DNA from: Brachionus koreanus
Taxonomy: Eukaryota > Rotifera > Eurotatoria > Ploima > Brachionidae
Assembly (NCBI GenBank): GCA_016987375.1
Contig: PJRA01000555.1
Coordinates: forward strand, 479,344 to 519,347
DNA: 40,004 nt
Reading direction: 5' to 3'
Shown here in pieces: positions 1 to 12,029 of the stretch. The position numbers were made by a program, and so were the translations under genes. Each line of letters opens with the position of its first letter. The first letter of the stretch is position 1. Below the pieces are notes generated by a model, which searched no databases, had not been told where the DNA came from, and was given only the letters and a program-made list of their open reading frames with translations.

Positions 1-600
1 GGCAACCGTCAAAGGCAGAGTTAATATTTTGTATCCTTTTTTGTTTTTATTTGAAAATGAAACTTTTCTTCAAAAATTAAAAATGAAAACACTTCTATTT
101 ATACCCTTTTACATTGATTTCTATTGGTCAATTTATAAACTTGTCTGAATTTTCCCAATTTTGTCAATTCTTGAATATTTCTGTTTTTTTCCGTATTTGC
201 TTGAAGTTTATGCAAATTTTTTTTCTTAATGCTTATTGAAATCATTATGTAAATGGTTGATTCAAAAAACAGCTTCAATACAAAGAAGTTCTCCTAATGT
301 AATTGTATGCATTTTGCTATTTTTTCCTCTTGAATCTTTATCTAAAGCTTCTACCATTTAAATTCTCAAAGAATTAATTTGTCTGTTTATGTTTATGCAA
401 ATTCCTTTCTTAATTTTTTTTTAGATTATTATGTAAATGCTGAATGAATTTCCTAATCTAATTTCGGGTTACATTTTTACTTTATTGATGTTTTGATGAT
501 CCGGACCTTTAAGCCTCCACATCCTTGTCCAGTAACCTTTCTTCATCCGGGCTGGCAACCGTCAAAGGCAGTGTTAATTGTTTTATATTCTTTCTTTTTT
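1..600. repeat. Repeat-rich gene-free stretch
   Basis: No gene seen. The first bases (ggcaaccgtcaaaggcag) recur at 553-570, about 550 bp away in direct orientation. Inside, a block around 208-262 (tttatgcaaat, a T run, cttaat, attatgtaaatg) recurs at about 390-445, so the stretch seems built of diverged direct repeats. The words around 541-560 (catccgggctgg, then accg) weakly resemble one end of the structured repeat found at 18.4, 24.0 and 33.1 kb. The element class is unknown. Confidence 0.5.
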
Positions 601-820
601 TCTTTATTATAATCTCTTTTTCTTTCTCATTTACTTGATTTTTTTTCCTAAAAGTATGGATCTTAATGAATCTCAGTGTAAAGTAATGAATATTGACAGC
701 TCAAAAATTGCTAGGCAAAAAACTAAGTGAATAATAAAGGACCAAGTGGAGAAGTAAGAGAAGCAAAGCATCGCATATGCTTGCAGCTTACAAAATGTGA
801 AGCAAGACGAAATGGTACAC

Positions 821-860
821 ATATGGTATATTGTACCATATAGAAGACTGTTTTGTCTTC
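821..860. other. Two adjacent perfect hairpins
   Basis: ATATGGTA at 821-828 pairs with TACCATAT at 834-841 around a 5-nt loop. GAAGAC at 843-848 pairs with GTCTTC at 855-860 around TGTTTT and is followed by T-rich sequence. They lie about 90-130 bp beyond the stop of the SARS2 gene (antisense side). They could be part of a structured RNA or repeat end, or chance in a low-complexity genome. Confidence 0.45.
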
Positions 861-903
861 TTGTTTGGGATCAATAAATAAAAAAAACTTTGCTTTAAAA
901 ATG

Positions 904-910
904 TTTTATT
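904..910 (-). promoter_or_regulatory. Poly(A) signal of SARS2
   Basis: AATAAA on the minus strand, about 45 nt past the SARS2 stop. A second AATAAA overlaps the stop codon itself at about 951-956. Confidence 0.5.
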
Positions 911-951
911 GGAATCTAATCTAATTATAAATGATATAAAAAAAAATAAGT

Positions 952-3763
952 TTATTTAAAATAACGCAAAGGTTCTGCTTTTCTGAAATCATTTGGAATT
1001 TTTAATTGACAACGACCATTCATATAAGACCTAAGTTTATCAGGAATTCGCACCATTTCGTTTTCCTAATTAACAAACAAAAAATAATTAGCCCATGCAA
1101 ATAAAAATTATGCTCATACCATATCCCAATTTGATTCAACTAAAGCAGTTAACATTCGCGGAACTGCACATGCTGTTCCATTTAACTTAAATTAACAATT
1201 AACCCTTTTTAGCATTTTATTTCATTTATTTTACTGTATGAACATAGGACTGCTTTTCACTCAAATCTGTTTTATCCGCACTGCTTTTGATATGCAATCG
1301 CCTGCTCTGATAACTGTGACAATTTGAAGTGCTTGAAATCTAAATAAAATATTACATGTCGGCCTATTGACTTTAGAGCTTAGTACTTCTCCATAGAATT
1401 GATTTCCAGGCATCCAGGCTTCTATGTCGTATTTTTTGTATGCAGGCGAACCTAATTCTTGGGTCGGCATATTCAGTACTCTACTCAGTAGTCAAATAAA
1501 CAATTTATTAATTTTATTAATTTATTAGTTATATGTAAAAAGCAACCTAAAATGAATTCCTAAATCTGAGAACAATTCTGTTTGATATTCCTTTATATTT
1601 TCCAACATATCACTGCTTATTTTCGAATCTCCAAGGGTAAGCACAAACATTTCCACTTTGGTGAATTCATGCAGTCTGTATAGTTTTCCTTCACGTTCAC
1701 TTCCACTTACTTCAGCTCGCAAGCATCTACTCACAGCACATAATCTTTAAAAAGCAAAATTTTACTAGCTATGGGTCTTTTCTATTTCTCTCTAACGAGA
1801 TGTTAGAGATGATGAGGAAGAGATGTCTTTTCCACTTAAATAAAATATTTATTTAAAAAATAGTCTATGTAAAGCTTTAAAATGGACGAATTAGTCCTTC
1901 CTTTCAGTCGCTTTATAGCAGTTTTGAAGAAAAGAATATGATAACATTCTTGAATTGAATCACAAACCAATCTAAAGTGTTTCAAATCCCCCTTGTATAT
2001 CAAACTGATAACAAAATTTAATATAATAATATTGATTCAATATAAATATTTATTTTCTACTCTAATCAGATTGAAACAGGCTTGTTTATAGTCACAATTC
2101 TAAATCAAGTCAATTCAATGACTTGGCCTTTGAACACTTTTTGTTACTTTCTTTATTTGTTTTTTTATTCAATAAATGAAATTATTTTTTGCAATTTTTT
2201 TTTCAATCACATCTGAAATCAAAAATATTATAAAACTATTTATTTTTTAAAATACAAAACAAATTTTATTTTCATTGAAAAAAAGTAAAAAAAAAACGAG
2301 TCAAATAAAATGGGTTATGAGAGTTAAAAATTGCTATTTTTTTTGTCAAAACTGACTTGAATATTTGTGACTTGGACTTAAAACTGTGACTTATAAACAA
2401 ATCTAATTTTAACAAGCTTTAGTAATGCTAAGTGCGAACCTTACCTCAAAATTTTAACTCTTTTAATAAAAAATTTTTCTATTTTAACCTTTATTTGCTG
2501 AGAAATTGGCATTTATTTTTTGACTTTAAAAAAAAATTAATAAAATAAACTATTTGATTTGTAATTAGCTAAATTTTTCAAATAAAATTTTGATGATGAA
2601 AAATATTTTCTTAAAAATAAATTTTCTTTAAAGTCTTCTCTAAGGATGGCTAATCATAAAATTTGTATATCATTAGTTTTATTTACTTTAGAGGAAGCTC
2701 GGCGTGATTAAAAATCCTATTTTTTAACAATCCAGCCAGAGACATTTCAGATGTTCCAGACAGACAATACTTTCCATATTCGTTCATAAAATCCAGTTTG
2801 TAAACTTGATTTCTTTCTCCTTTGGTGGCAAAACCACACGATTCCTTTGAAAAACAAAAATTGTTTCATTCACAAAAAGTATTTAAAGTTTGAATATTTA
2901 CTATGATAGAGTGGTGCAATATGTCCGGAACAGAGACGAGTATAAAACCCTTTTTTTAAGTTTTAATAAAAATTTGAAAAAATTTTTTTTTTTACTTTGT
3001 CATTTAAATAATTTAGCGTATATCTGACCAATGCATTTTCCAGTTCGGCTAGCTCTTTTTTAAGAATGTAAGATCTTTGTGTTGAATACAGACTAATGTG
3101 ACTTAAAAAAAAAATAGAAAAAAATTTTTTTAAAATATTTTTATTACTCTTCTCTTAACCAGCCGTACATTTTGGCTATTTGATCAACAGTAGGACTTCT
3201 AGCCTTTTTTTCTCCAACTTTCATCACACATTCTGCATTTTCTTCGGCTCCAATGGGCTAACATGCAAGAAATTAGTTGTTAGCTATAAAAAAACTACTA
3301 AACTCACAGAAGAAGGATCCGAAATGTTTGGTAATTGCACAGCTTTGTGGTACATAGCCTCTATAATTGTCTTTAACCAAAAAATAACTAAAAATAAAAA
3401 CAAAATTTTTTTCTACTTCTATGTAATGTTGATCGCCAGTTTTGAGTGCTTCTTTTAAGTCATCATTTAATCTGTGCTGGTTAAATAGATAGATTAAATG
3501 GAACAAAATTGTGCTGTTCTAATTACCAGACCTATAATGTCGCCATTTGATTTTCTGGTTCTGATGTTTTCATCAATGCTGGTCAAATTTGTCGGATTGA
3601 GCACATAGCCCCAGTCTATATCGGCCGGAAACAGATCAATTTCGTCAAATATGCGGATTTTTTTCAAATATTTTTCAATCAATTCCACTCGTTCTTTGCT
3701 AATTTGATATCGTAGTGCACATTTGGAAAAGTTTCTGGTACCAAAGCTAAAAATTTTAAACAT
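952..3763 (-). CDS. SARS2: Mitochondrial-type seryl-tRNA synthetase (class II)
   Basis: Charges tRNA-Ser with serine, by homology in mitochondria. Twelve exons, minus strand: 3763-3527, 3476-3417, 3370-3308, 3257-3148, 3101-2996, 2949-2902, 2844-2687, 1744-1547, 1480-1387, 1339-1235, 1185-1120, 1065-952. They keep phase throughout and give 452 residues (human SARS2, as remembered, about 520). Seen: class II motif 2 with the arginine at about residue 270 ([20 protein letters not shown]), [38 protein letters not shown], and motif 3 ([17 protein letters not shown]). The [16 protein letters not shown] form fits SARS2 better than cytosolic SerRS. The first roughly 20 residues ([19 protein letters not shown]) are basic and aromatic, fitting a mitochondrial presequence. 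Short introns are 46-66 nt; intron 7 is about 940 bp and holds a palindromic repeat. Intron 9 starts GTACTA and is only 47 nt. Donor choice at exon 8 (GTTGCT) is weak but in phase. Confidence 0.93.
2063..2445. repeat. Palindromic repeat in SARS2 intron 7 (copy 1)
   Basis: A diverged inverted repeat: cttgtttatagtcaca at about 2081-2096 against tgtgacttataaacaa at 2385-2400. Homology to 39401-39600 continues outside the arms: taatcaga on the left, and tgcgaacctt followed by cc on the right. The unit is therefore larger than the hairpin. No ORF inside; it looks like a non-autonomous element. Confidence 0.6.
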
Positions 3764-4048
3764 TTTATCTGAAAAATATAATTTTTATTTTTTCAAATTA
3801 TTATAATTTTATAGATTGAATTAAAAATGAGCTTCTTATTTTGTATAAATAGCAAAAATAAACAATTTAAAATTTTTTTTTCAAAATTTATTTAACCAAG
3901 AGAATAGAAAACAGATAAGGTTAATGTTGAATAAAACTTGAAAGAATGAAAAATCAAAACAAATTTTTGACATCAATTGGAAATAAAGAAACAATTTAAT
4001 TGCTCTTTATTTATATCTATCAAAATATAAAGAATTTTTTCAGTAAAA

Positions 4049-4745
4049 TTAAGAAGATAAAATGTTATAACTATATAGCAGTTTTCTTAGATCTACCACT
4101 TTGAACAAATAATATTGTAGAAGCTGGGCACAAAAACTTTCAACAGTCAATTGTTTAAAAAATACGTCTTTTTCTTCTAGGATGGTTTTCATTTCACTTA
4201 TCGCAGATTTTTTCCTAGTTCTATTTTCTTTATCTCTTGTTTCATTTAGGATATTATTCACTAAAGTTTTTGTAAATTTGTTGTTTATTAATCTCATAAT
4301 GTTTTCCCTTTACGAATACTCTCTCCATTGGTTCCACATTAAGGGCGGTCATCAGTTTTGTTGTTGTTAATTTCTTGTAGAGTCATGACATTTTCTTCAC
4401 CAAGTTGCCATCTGTTGTTTTAATTTTTTTTAAGTGAATCTGGTTAAGCTGGATTGCCTCACATCCATAGGTGAGTATTGCCCGGCAGAATGTCTTGTAA
4501 AGAAGGGTTTTGATATTTGTTTTAAGCGGTGTATTCGTAACATCAATGTTTCCGATGCTGTATACCTTTGGGTATTTTCTAATGTTTTTGAGCCCATTTT
4601 AATCTATCTCATTTTTTCTCTAGTTTAAGTCTTTTCTGGGTTGAATTTTATTTCATTCTTTTTTCACAAATTTCGATCGCTCTTTGGATTTTGCTTTTTT
4701 CTGTACTCAGGAGTAGGATATCATCAGCGTATAGGATTATTGCTT
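4049..4745 (-). pseudogene. Non-LTR (LINE) reverse transcriptase fossil with YADD box
   Basis: On the minus strand the catalytic box reads AIILYADDILLLSTEKSKIQ (about 4743-4684), followed by AIEICEK. A shifted frame then gives FNPEKT. Further down are KTFCRAILTYGCEAIQLN (about 4497-4444), KTTDGNLVKKM, and a C-terminal open stretch of about 80 codons (4297-4049) starting MRLINNKFTK. Stops and frameshifts show it is dead. It ends abruptly just before YADD at about 4745, so it is truncated at its 5' side, as LINEs usually are. It lies between the heads of SARS2 and the LEKR1-like gene. Confidence 0.85.
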
Positions 4746-5015
4746 TTTATTTATTTTTTTTTTAAGAGTACAATTAAGTACATCCCTTACTAAATTGCTA
4801 TTTTTTAAATCAAAAGCTAATGAAAAAATTCTAAAATAAAAGTGATTATATTCAATTATTTTCAAACCTTTTGATACATTACTTCCACTACATATTTGAA
4901 AAACAGACAGAACATTTATTTTTAAAATAAAAACAAAACTGCTTCGAAATATTTAAAATTATTATAATTAATCCAAATTATTATTTTTTCTTTTTTTAAA
5001 TAAAACTAATTTGAA

Positions 5016-5025
5016 TATATAAAAA
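5016..5025 (+). promoter_or_regulatory. TATA-like sequence upstream of the LEKR1-like gene
   Basis: TATATAAAAA about 50 nt before the ATG at 5073. In sequence this A+T-rich it may be chance. Confidence 0.25.
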
Positions 5026-5072
5026 TAGCAACACGAATTTTTTTTTTTGTCAAGTAAAATATTTGGTCTAAA

Positions 5073-8000
5073 ATGAGCGAGACAAGCAAGTCATTTGAAA
5101 AGCATGTTCCAGTGTTTCCACTGCCAGAAGAAATACTCAAAATGGAACGAGACGAAACTGTTTGTCAATTTTGTGGCGTTAGCTACTTGATTCATACAGA
5201 AATAAAAAAATTAGAGGACAAGATAAAAGTAAGCCAAGTAAATGTGTGCGTGAATTTTTAATGATTTTTATTGGCCAGGAACTTGAGGACAAAGTCAAAG
5301 ACTATGAGTTTGTGAAGCAAAAACTGAAAAATTATGACCAAATAAATGAAGACTTGGGTCTGAAAATTCAAGACTTGGAAGAAAAGGTTTCTCATAGAAC
5401 ACAAATGTTGAGCCAGAGTCTGCTAAATTTTCTCGTTTTAATCTATTTTTGTTTAGGATTTCGTCTTTGAACAATGACTTGGAGTCGCGGAGTTTAGAGA
5501 ATGGCCGACTGAGGAAAAAAGTCGAAGACTTAGAAAATGAAAACTACGCAAACAGTTCAGACATGCAAGCTTTAAAGTAATTAGCCATTATTTAGCGTGA
5601 CAAATAGCATTTATGATTCTTTTAGGAATAATTTTTTAAAATTCAAATCGGTTGTCATGGATACACAAGTTAAACTATCTTCCCAAAAGTCCGATTTGAA
5701 AGCAATCGAGATTCAAACTAAAGATCAGCTTAGCTTTATGAATCAGTATGTAACCGATGTGCAAACCCAAGTGCAAAGATTTCTACAAAAGATTTCTCAA
5801 GGTAAGATTTTTTTTTTCTAAAATAAAGCAACAAAAATCTTCAAGTCTATTAAGCTTTTTTATGTTTTGATTTTTAAAACAGCTATATTTACAATTATTA
5901 TAATCATTATTATTGTATATCTGTTTTTTTGGCTAGTTAAAATTCAAAAAAAAATTAATTTTTAGTTTAGTTTAGTTTATTATTTCATTTAAAAAGACTA
6001 TTGTTGAGCCCAGAAAGGTCGATTGAAATAAATTTGTTCAATTTATTTATTTAAACCAAACATTTCATTGTCAATTCTTGATTTAAAGCTGTTTACTAAC
6101 TTTGTCGATATTACTTTGAACTTTTTGGAGAGTTTTGATATCAGTTTTTGATGACGTGGACCACATGTTTATAGCCATGGTGAGTTCGACATTTTCCAAA
6201 ATACATAGACTTACATTTAGGTATGTTTAATTCGGTTGACCATACTTTTGACCACTCAATTAGCTTATTTAAGTCATTTTGGAGCTCTGGGGATAATGAT
6301 GTTACGTCATTAACAGTTCCGATTAGTTTTAAATTATCCGCATAAGACTGACAGAGATTTTGAAACGGTTCTAATAAGTCATTTATATAGATTACAAATA
6401 GGATTGGTCCAAAGACGGACCCTTGTGGTACGTCACTAGGCGCCTTTTTTCAAACAGATGAATCATTACCAAGAACAACTGGCTGTTTCCTGTTGAGCAG
6501 GAACGATTTAAGCGATGCTGAAAAAATTTAAATTAAATTTGCTGATTCAGGTCATTAAAATCAAAATTTCTAGAAATTTTTATTAACTAATAGAAAAAAA
6601 GACAAAACACTATATAAAATTTCCGCCATTCTCTTTTTTAGGTAAATTTGAAACAGCAAATTGAACTATCTTGAACGTTAAACTGTGATCGTTTAGCGCC
6701 AAAATATTATTTATCGATTTTGGATATTTTTCCTGTTCAATCCCTAATTATCACAACCAATTTTACGCAATGTGCTTCGATCCACTATTAGCCCAGGCAA
6801 AACTGTTCCTATCGTTTTTTCCATCTTCGTGTTCTTTTAATCATTTAATTCAATTTAAATATAATATAAAGTAATTCAGAGGTTAAGTACTGTAAAAAAT
6901 GGTGTATTGTGCCATTTGTAATTATGCAATAAACAAAACTAGCTAAATTAAAAATAATTTTTACTAGCTAATAAAGAAATTATCCGATAGACAAGAAAAA
7001 GCTCTTTTGTTTTATTGAGTGATTTGAATATAGTTGACGCTTTTTTTTGGTCTACCACGACCTCTTATAGATTGAGTTGTTTCTACACAAGCAGTAATTA
7101 TTAATTGAACGTGGTTTATTTCATTTTCCTCTTTGTTTTCATAAATGATTTCTGTTCTATTGTTTATTAATAAAAAAAAAACAAATAAAATAGATAAAAA
7201 TCAACTGATTTTCTAAGTACAGTTATATAATTGATGAATAATTACACTAAATAATTTATACTGACTGACACCTTCTACTTCTAAGCTGAGGACGCTTAGA
7301 TAATTTTTTTGTTTCTTTCATGGACTAAATGAAAAGCTTTTGAAATGATAATCGCTTTTCAAAGCTTATGAATTGAATATACATTCAAAAAATCAATTTG
7401 GAATTCAAAAGCAATCATATTTAGGTAAAAAAATGATGATGTGATGTGCTAGTTACAGACGATTGTGCTTAAAATGCAGAATTTTCTTTTGAACAATCAC
7501 AATGAATGCATAACAGACATTTACTTCAAGAGCTTTATAATAAGGTATCAATCTTCTTCAACTATCTTCCCCATTCAGCATATATGCCAGATCTTTCATT
7601 GCTCAATGCAGCAAATTGAAGTTTATGATCAAATTAAAATGATCATGCTCAAGAGTTATGATTGAAAAAAGGTTTTAAAATATTTTTGAGTAAAAAATTT
7701 ATTGCAGAAGCATATTTTTAAAATAAACATTCAATGTTAATCTTAGTTTTTTAAGTGTGCAAATTTCTGCAAACGATTTCTGAACGAATGCAGAATTATG
7801 CAAAATAGTTGGATATGGTTTAACATATTATGCTACTCATGAAAGCATTTATCTGCATTAAATTTTTCATTTAATAACTTCTTAAAAATTTTGCTAAAGC
7901 CGTGAATGGTACAAAAGAACCATCGAACTAATTGGTGATAGATTCTTAAAGACTATGATTTATAATTTGAAGATTAACTAATTATTATTGATTTTTTTAT

Positions 8001-11000
8001 TGATAAATTAAAAAAAGCTAAAAAAAAAAAAACACAAAATTTTTCTTGACCTATCCTAATATATTAAATTAGAAAAAAAATATCAATTTTTATTAAGAGT
8101 TTAAAAATTGATGCAACTTGGGGTGTACATTCATATGTGCATCAACGGCCAAGACAATCATTTTGATTTTTAATTAACACAAATAAAGATTATTTTAATA
8201 TTTTATTTTAAATTGTGACTTTTTAGCGTCTCAAGACAAAGCCGAGCAAGAAAATTTACTAAGATCTCAAGTGGCAGAGCTTTCGAGGGAAAACGAGTCT
8301 TACAAAGAGTCAATTAATTCATATGCAAAGCAAATAAGCTCATTTCAAGGCCTAAAGTCAGAGCTTGAATCACAAATAGAAATTTTGTCAAGTCAATTAA
8401 ATCAATCGTCTGATTTAAAATCAAAGCTGATCAACAATGAACAAGAAAAACAGCGGCTTTGGCAAGATAATGCTAGTAAATTGTGTTTTTTTCTTGATTT
8501 TTTTTGAGAGCTGATTTGAATTAATTAAATTTTTCAAAGATTTAAGACAAGAAGTAGAACAAGTGAAAACAAACGCGAATAACATGATTATTGAGAATAG
8601 TGAGTTAAATGAAAAGATAGCTTTGTTGAATGAGAAAATCGCCCAAGCTAATTTGAAAACACAGAGCGAAACAAAGAGCAAAAATGAAGAATTAAATCGC
8701 ATAAAAAACGAGCTAAATCAGATCAAAAAAAGATATGAAGATCAAGAAAAATTTGAGAGTGAAATTCTGGCCAACAACAAGTCTAATTTAGGTAAATAGC
8801 ATCAAGCATCAACTCTCTTACACTGTTTCTATTGTTTCTCTCTTACAAATGGCAGCCATTTTTTATCGCTTCTTTCATTTTGGACTTATATTGGGCACAA
8901 TAAAAGATTAAATATTAAAGCGGCAAAAAAGAAAATCCTGTTTTTCATCTATTGTCAGTGATAACTTAAAAGCCTTGTATCTATTATTACTGTCCTCGTG
9001 TAATATGTTCTTGTTTTCCTTTTAAAGCTTTATGAACTCACACTTTTATTTTATAAAGAGATTCTTTTAAATATACCTTTTTTATATTGTGATAAAATTA
9101 TTGATTAAACCGTTAAAAATGATCAAAGTTAAATAAATATTAGTATAAAAAGAGATATATAAAACAGTGCAAAATTGTGTAAATTGAAGCAAATAGCAAA
9201 ATACTTTGCTTCTGACAACTAGTGAAAGTAACGAGACATATTTTTGTTTAATTTATTTTGAAGCCCTTTTTTTGCAAAACTCCACGATTTTCTCTATTGC
9301 AGCTTGAAGTAGACACTCAATTTCTTTTTATACATAAGTTGCTGCTTTTAATATTTGATTGCTTAGAAATGTAAAATTTTATGAAAGGCCAATAAGTAAT
9401 TGCCTTCCAGAAATATAATTCTGCAAGTTTCAGAATAGAACAAATACATGAACTTTTATTGTTTATTCATTTTCCTATGTTAGCTTAAAGTAAGTCTTAA
9501 AAAATTTTAGTGACATTAGTCACATGGACTTCGGGATAATGATCCCTTCTAGTCCATCATTATTTGCCTACAACTTCATTTGTATTTGTTACGAATTTTT
9601 CACTGTTATATTCTTTTAGATCTAGGAAGAGACTGTTGTCCGGATCAGGTTTGAAATATCTGCTACTTGACATTTCTTTGCTGTTTTTGATAATACCAAA
9701 AATTGTCGGAGGAGACCCCCATCAAAGTGTTGCGGAATAAACCGTAGCTCCTCACTCTAATAGCATAGTTTCAGTAGTACTTTACTTAGGTTAAGCACTA
9801 GTGAAACATGTTTTGTTATAATTTAATTTGTTTTTATTTTTTTGTTATATTACTATTATTATTTTTATAATTCTCTCTTTCTATTGTCTCGAATAAAATT
9901 TAATAAATGTTTGAACCATAATTACAAACCGTTTCTCATTCAAAACCCCAACCGTGTCAATAAACCGTACTTAACTTTAAGTATAAACCGTTAGGCTCAT
10001 GCACCCACGCGTGAAGGCCTCAACAAAAGTTTTGAGCTAGATTATATGTCTTATATGATTTGTTGTAGGAGTACTTTATTGCTTTTCGTTGTATCCTTTC
10101 TAATAAATTTCGATTATTCTTGGACATTACGGGTGGAGCAAAAGGAACATAGTCGATTATTGGTCTTACAAGTCCTTTGTATGTAAGTTCCTATATTAGC
10201 TTCATCTCAAACTCATTTTGTAATCTTATTGCTTATTAACATTTATGTCTTTGAATCTTTGAAAAGTCTGTTTGTTAAAAGTCGATCTGTTTAAAAATTG
10301 CTTTAATCAACCAAAATTCAAAGATGTGAAAGCGCATTTAGTTTAAAGATAATTATCAATTAAGCTGAACAATTTGTTTTCCCTACTGTGTTATGCAAAG
10401 CAATTTGTCTTTGCATTCATAGTTTCTTCTCGGTTAATATCGATTTTCTTTATGAGAAAATTCAAGAGTGATTAAATTTAATAAAATGCTTATTTGGACT
10501 AAAAATTTTTTAAATAAGGTGAAATAAATCGGCTCAAAAGCGAGCTGAATAAGTCTCTGGAGCAAATAAGAGATTTGGAAAATGAAATAAAATCGCTGAC
10601 GCTGGCCCATCAGTGTCAAATAGTTCAGCTAAAAGACTCGTTTAAAGAGAGACAAAAGAAAAACGACCAGTGGCCGGAAAAAATGGAGGCTGAGCTTAGA
10701 AAAGAACGTGAAAAACGACAAAAAGAATTGGAAAATCTGGAAAATGAGCTAAATAAAAATTTCAAAATGGAGCTCGATATTCACAATCAAAAGTACGATG
10801 AACTCTATGTTAAATACCAAAGGATAATTAGTGACAATCAAAGCTTGTCCAAAGACACATTGAACAAACTTGAGGCCGATAATAAAAATCTAGCTAATGA
10901 GCTCAAGAATGTGCATGAAGAGAAAATAAAAAACGAAAAAAAGCTCAGACAAGAATTGGAAAGCTTGCGCACAATAACCAAAGATTTGCATCAGCGATTG

Positions 11001-11778
11001 GAAAAATATTCCGATGACGACACACAAAATTCTATTGAACACCTAAAACAACAAGTTGTTGACAAAGACTCTGCTTTACTTGAACTTAGGACTAAACTGA
11101 AACAATCTGAGGCCTTGCTAGACCAGTTCAAAGATGAGGTAATCACATGATTAGTCAATTGATGTTTGACTAGTTATTATTTTTATTTTAGATTCGTGTT
11201 CTACAAGAAACAGTTCATAATGAATGTTTAGAAAGAGAAGAATTGCTGGAAAAATTGGACAAAGCTAGAGAAGAATTATTGATCTTGAAAAAAAGTGCTT
11301 GTTAGCTTTTAAAACCCTGTTAAAATTTTTTTGTTGTCTAAATTAATTAAACAAAGATTCATCACAAATGATTCCCATGAACAAATCAACACCCAAGTCA
11401 CCTAAAAATCATCAAAACGGCGCATTGATAGATTTGGACTTTGCCAAAAATATAAACGAAATCGAGGCTCAGAAGTACAACTCGAGAAGAAATAGTACAC
11501 CCAATGCTCTAAATCGAACAGGTTCTGAAAAGAGCCAGCCTGATTCAGCTTCCAAGCCGATCGATAGTGGAAAGTCTCATCGAGCCAAAATCATCAACAA
11601 AGAAACAATGTCTTTGCTAAATTCAAACATGTCAAGTGAACCCATACAACTATTCAAGAAAATAAATGAGTTGTCCAATATTACAAATAAACAAAAACCA
11701 ACCTACCACTCTTTAGTCAGCTCCTCTAATTCTGAAAATAAAAAAAGAATTTCTTTACTTTTGGCACGAAAATCTTAA
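5073..11778 (+). CDS. LEKR1: LEKR1-like coiled-coil protein
   Basis: Nine exons: 5073-5228, 5279-5406, 5457-5576, 5626-5801, 8227-8475, 8540-8791, 10519-11138, 11192-11294, 11357-11778, total 741 codons. The N-terminus matches what I recall of LEKR1 (leucine-, glutamate- and lysine-rich protein 1): PLPEEILKMERDETVCQFCG, then VSYLIHTEIKKLEDKIK, with a small CxxC plus His that might bind metal. Residues about 45-600 are almost continuous Leu/Glu/Lys/Asn-rich coiled coil. The molecular role of the family is not known to me. The last junction (AAAAAA|GTGCTT to ACAAAG|AT) is in phase and 62 nt long but has a weak donor; if unused, the protein stops at 11303-11305 (604 residues) and 11368-11778 would be a separate ORF. 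Introns 4 (2.4 kb) and 6 (1.7 kb) hold LINE fossils. Poly(A) signal AATAAA lies near 11835. A broken copy of the last exon is at 15767. Confidence 0.78.
6060..6525 (-). pseudogene. Non-LTR RT fossil in LEKR1-like intron 4
   Basis: On the minus strand a stretch reads SASLKSFLLNRKQPVVLGND, a stop where the family usually has Trp, then SDVPQGSVFGPILFVIYIND and, a little later, SYADNLKLIG, WSKVWSTELNIPKCKSMYFG. This is the finger/palm region of a CR1/jockey/I-like reverse transcriptase. The catalytic YADD has become YADN, and a frameshift follows at about 6175. The fragment is dead and 5'-truncated near 6525. The rest of the 2.4-kb intron (5802-8226) shows only A+T-rich sequence to my eye. Confidence 0.85.
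8792..10518. other. LEKR1-like intron 6
   Basis: A 1.7-kb intron with no exon seen inside. It contains the 3' part of a minus-strand LINE (9500-10190) with its terminal hairpins. Around 9740-9990 the word aaccgt recurs five times within LINE-derived sequence. The remainder is A+T-rich and unassigned. Confidence 0.6.
9500..10190 (-). pseudogene. 3' end of a LINE: RT C-terminus plus hairpin tail
   Basis: Minus strand: LTYKGLVRPIIDYVPFAPPV followed by LERIQRKAIKYSYN (about 10190-10030) is the typical region after the RT domain. A later reading frame gives TIFGIIKNSKEMSSSRYFKP, then NSLFLDLKEYNSEKF, and ends with GK-stop at about 9560. The same tail (ATIFGIIKK and related words) recurs on the plus strand at 36530-36670, so both belong to one family. 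Right after the stop come two hairpins (9524-9557 and 9510-9523). Confidence 0.75.
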
Positions 11779-12029
11779 ATATGTCAATTTTTAATTTTTG
11801 TTTAAATTTTTTTTTTACAATCAATTTTTTTACAAATAAAAAGTCTAAATTTACTGAAAAATACTAAAAAATGAAAAAAAAATCTAATATAAAATCTAAT
11901 TTTCAAAGTGACATAACTTTACCAATTTTTAAGCTTTTTTCGATTTTCAAAAACCAGATTCAAGCTTTTTAAATTTTCTAGAACTTTTAGTTTCATCTCG
12001 TAAACTACTAGATAATTTATACGTAAATT
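11779..12029 (+). other. 3' UTR of the LEKR1-like gene
   Basis: A+T-rich, with AATAAA near 11835. Most of it is repeated at 15.9-16.5 kb, where about 80-90 bp of this stretch are missing. Confidence 0.5.

Noticed and set aside
7465..7665. 66-codon ORF in LEKR1-like intron 4
   Set aside because: No recognisable domain, low complexity, inside an intron whose flanking exons join in phase.
9740..9990. Five aaccgt words that might be Myb sites
   Set aside because: They lie in LINE-derived sequence far from any gene start; likely chance or element sequence.
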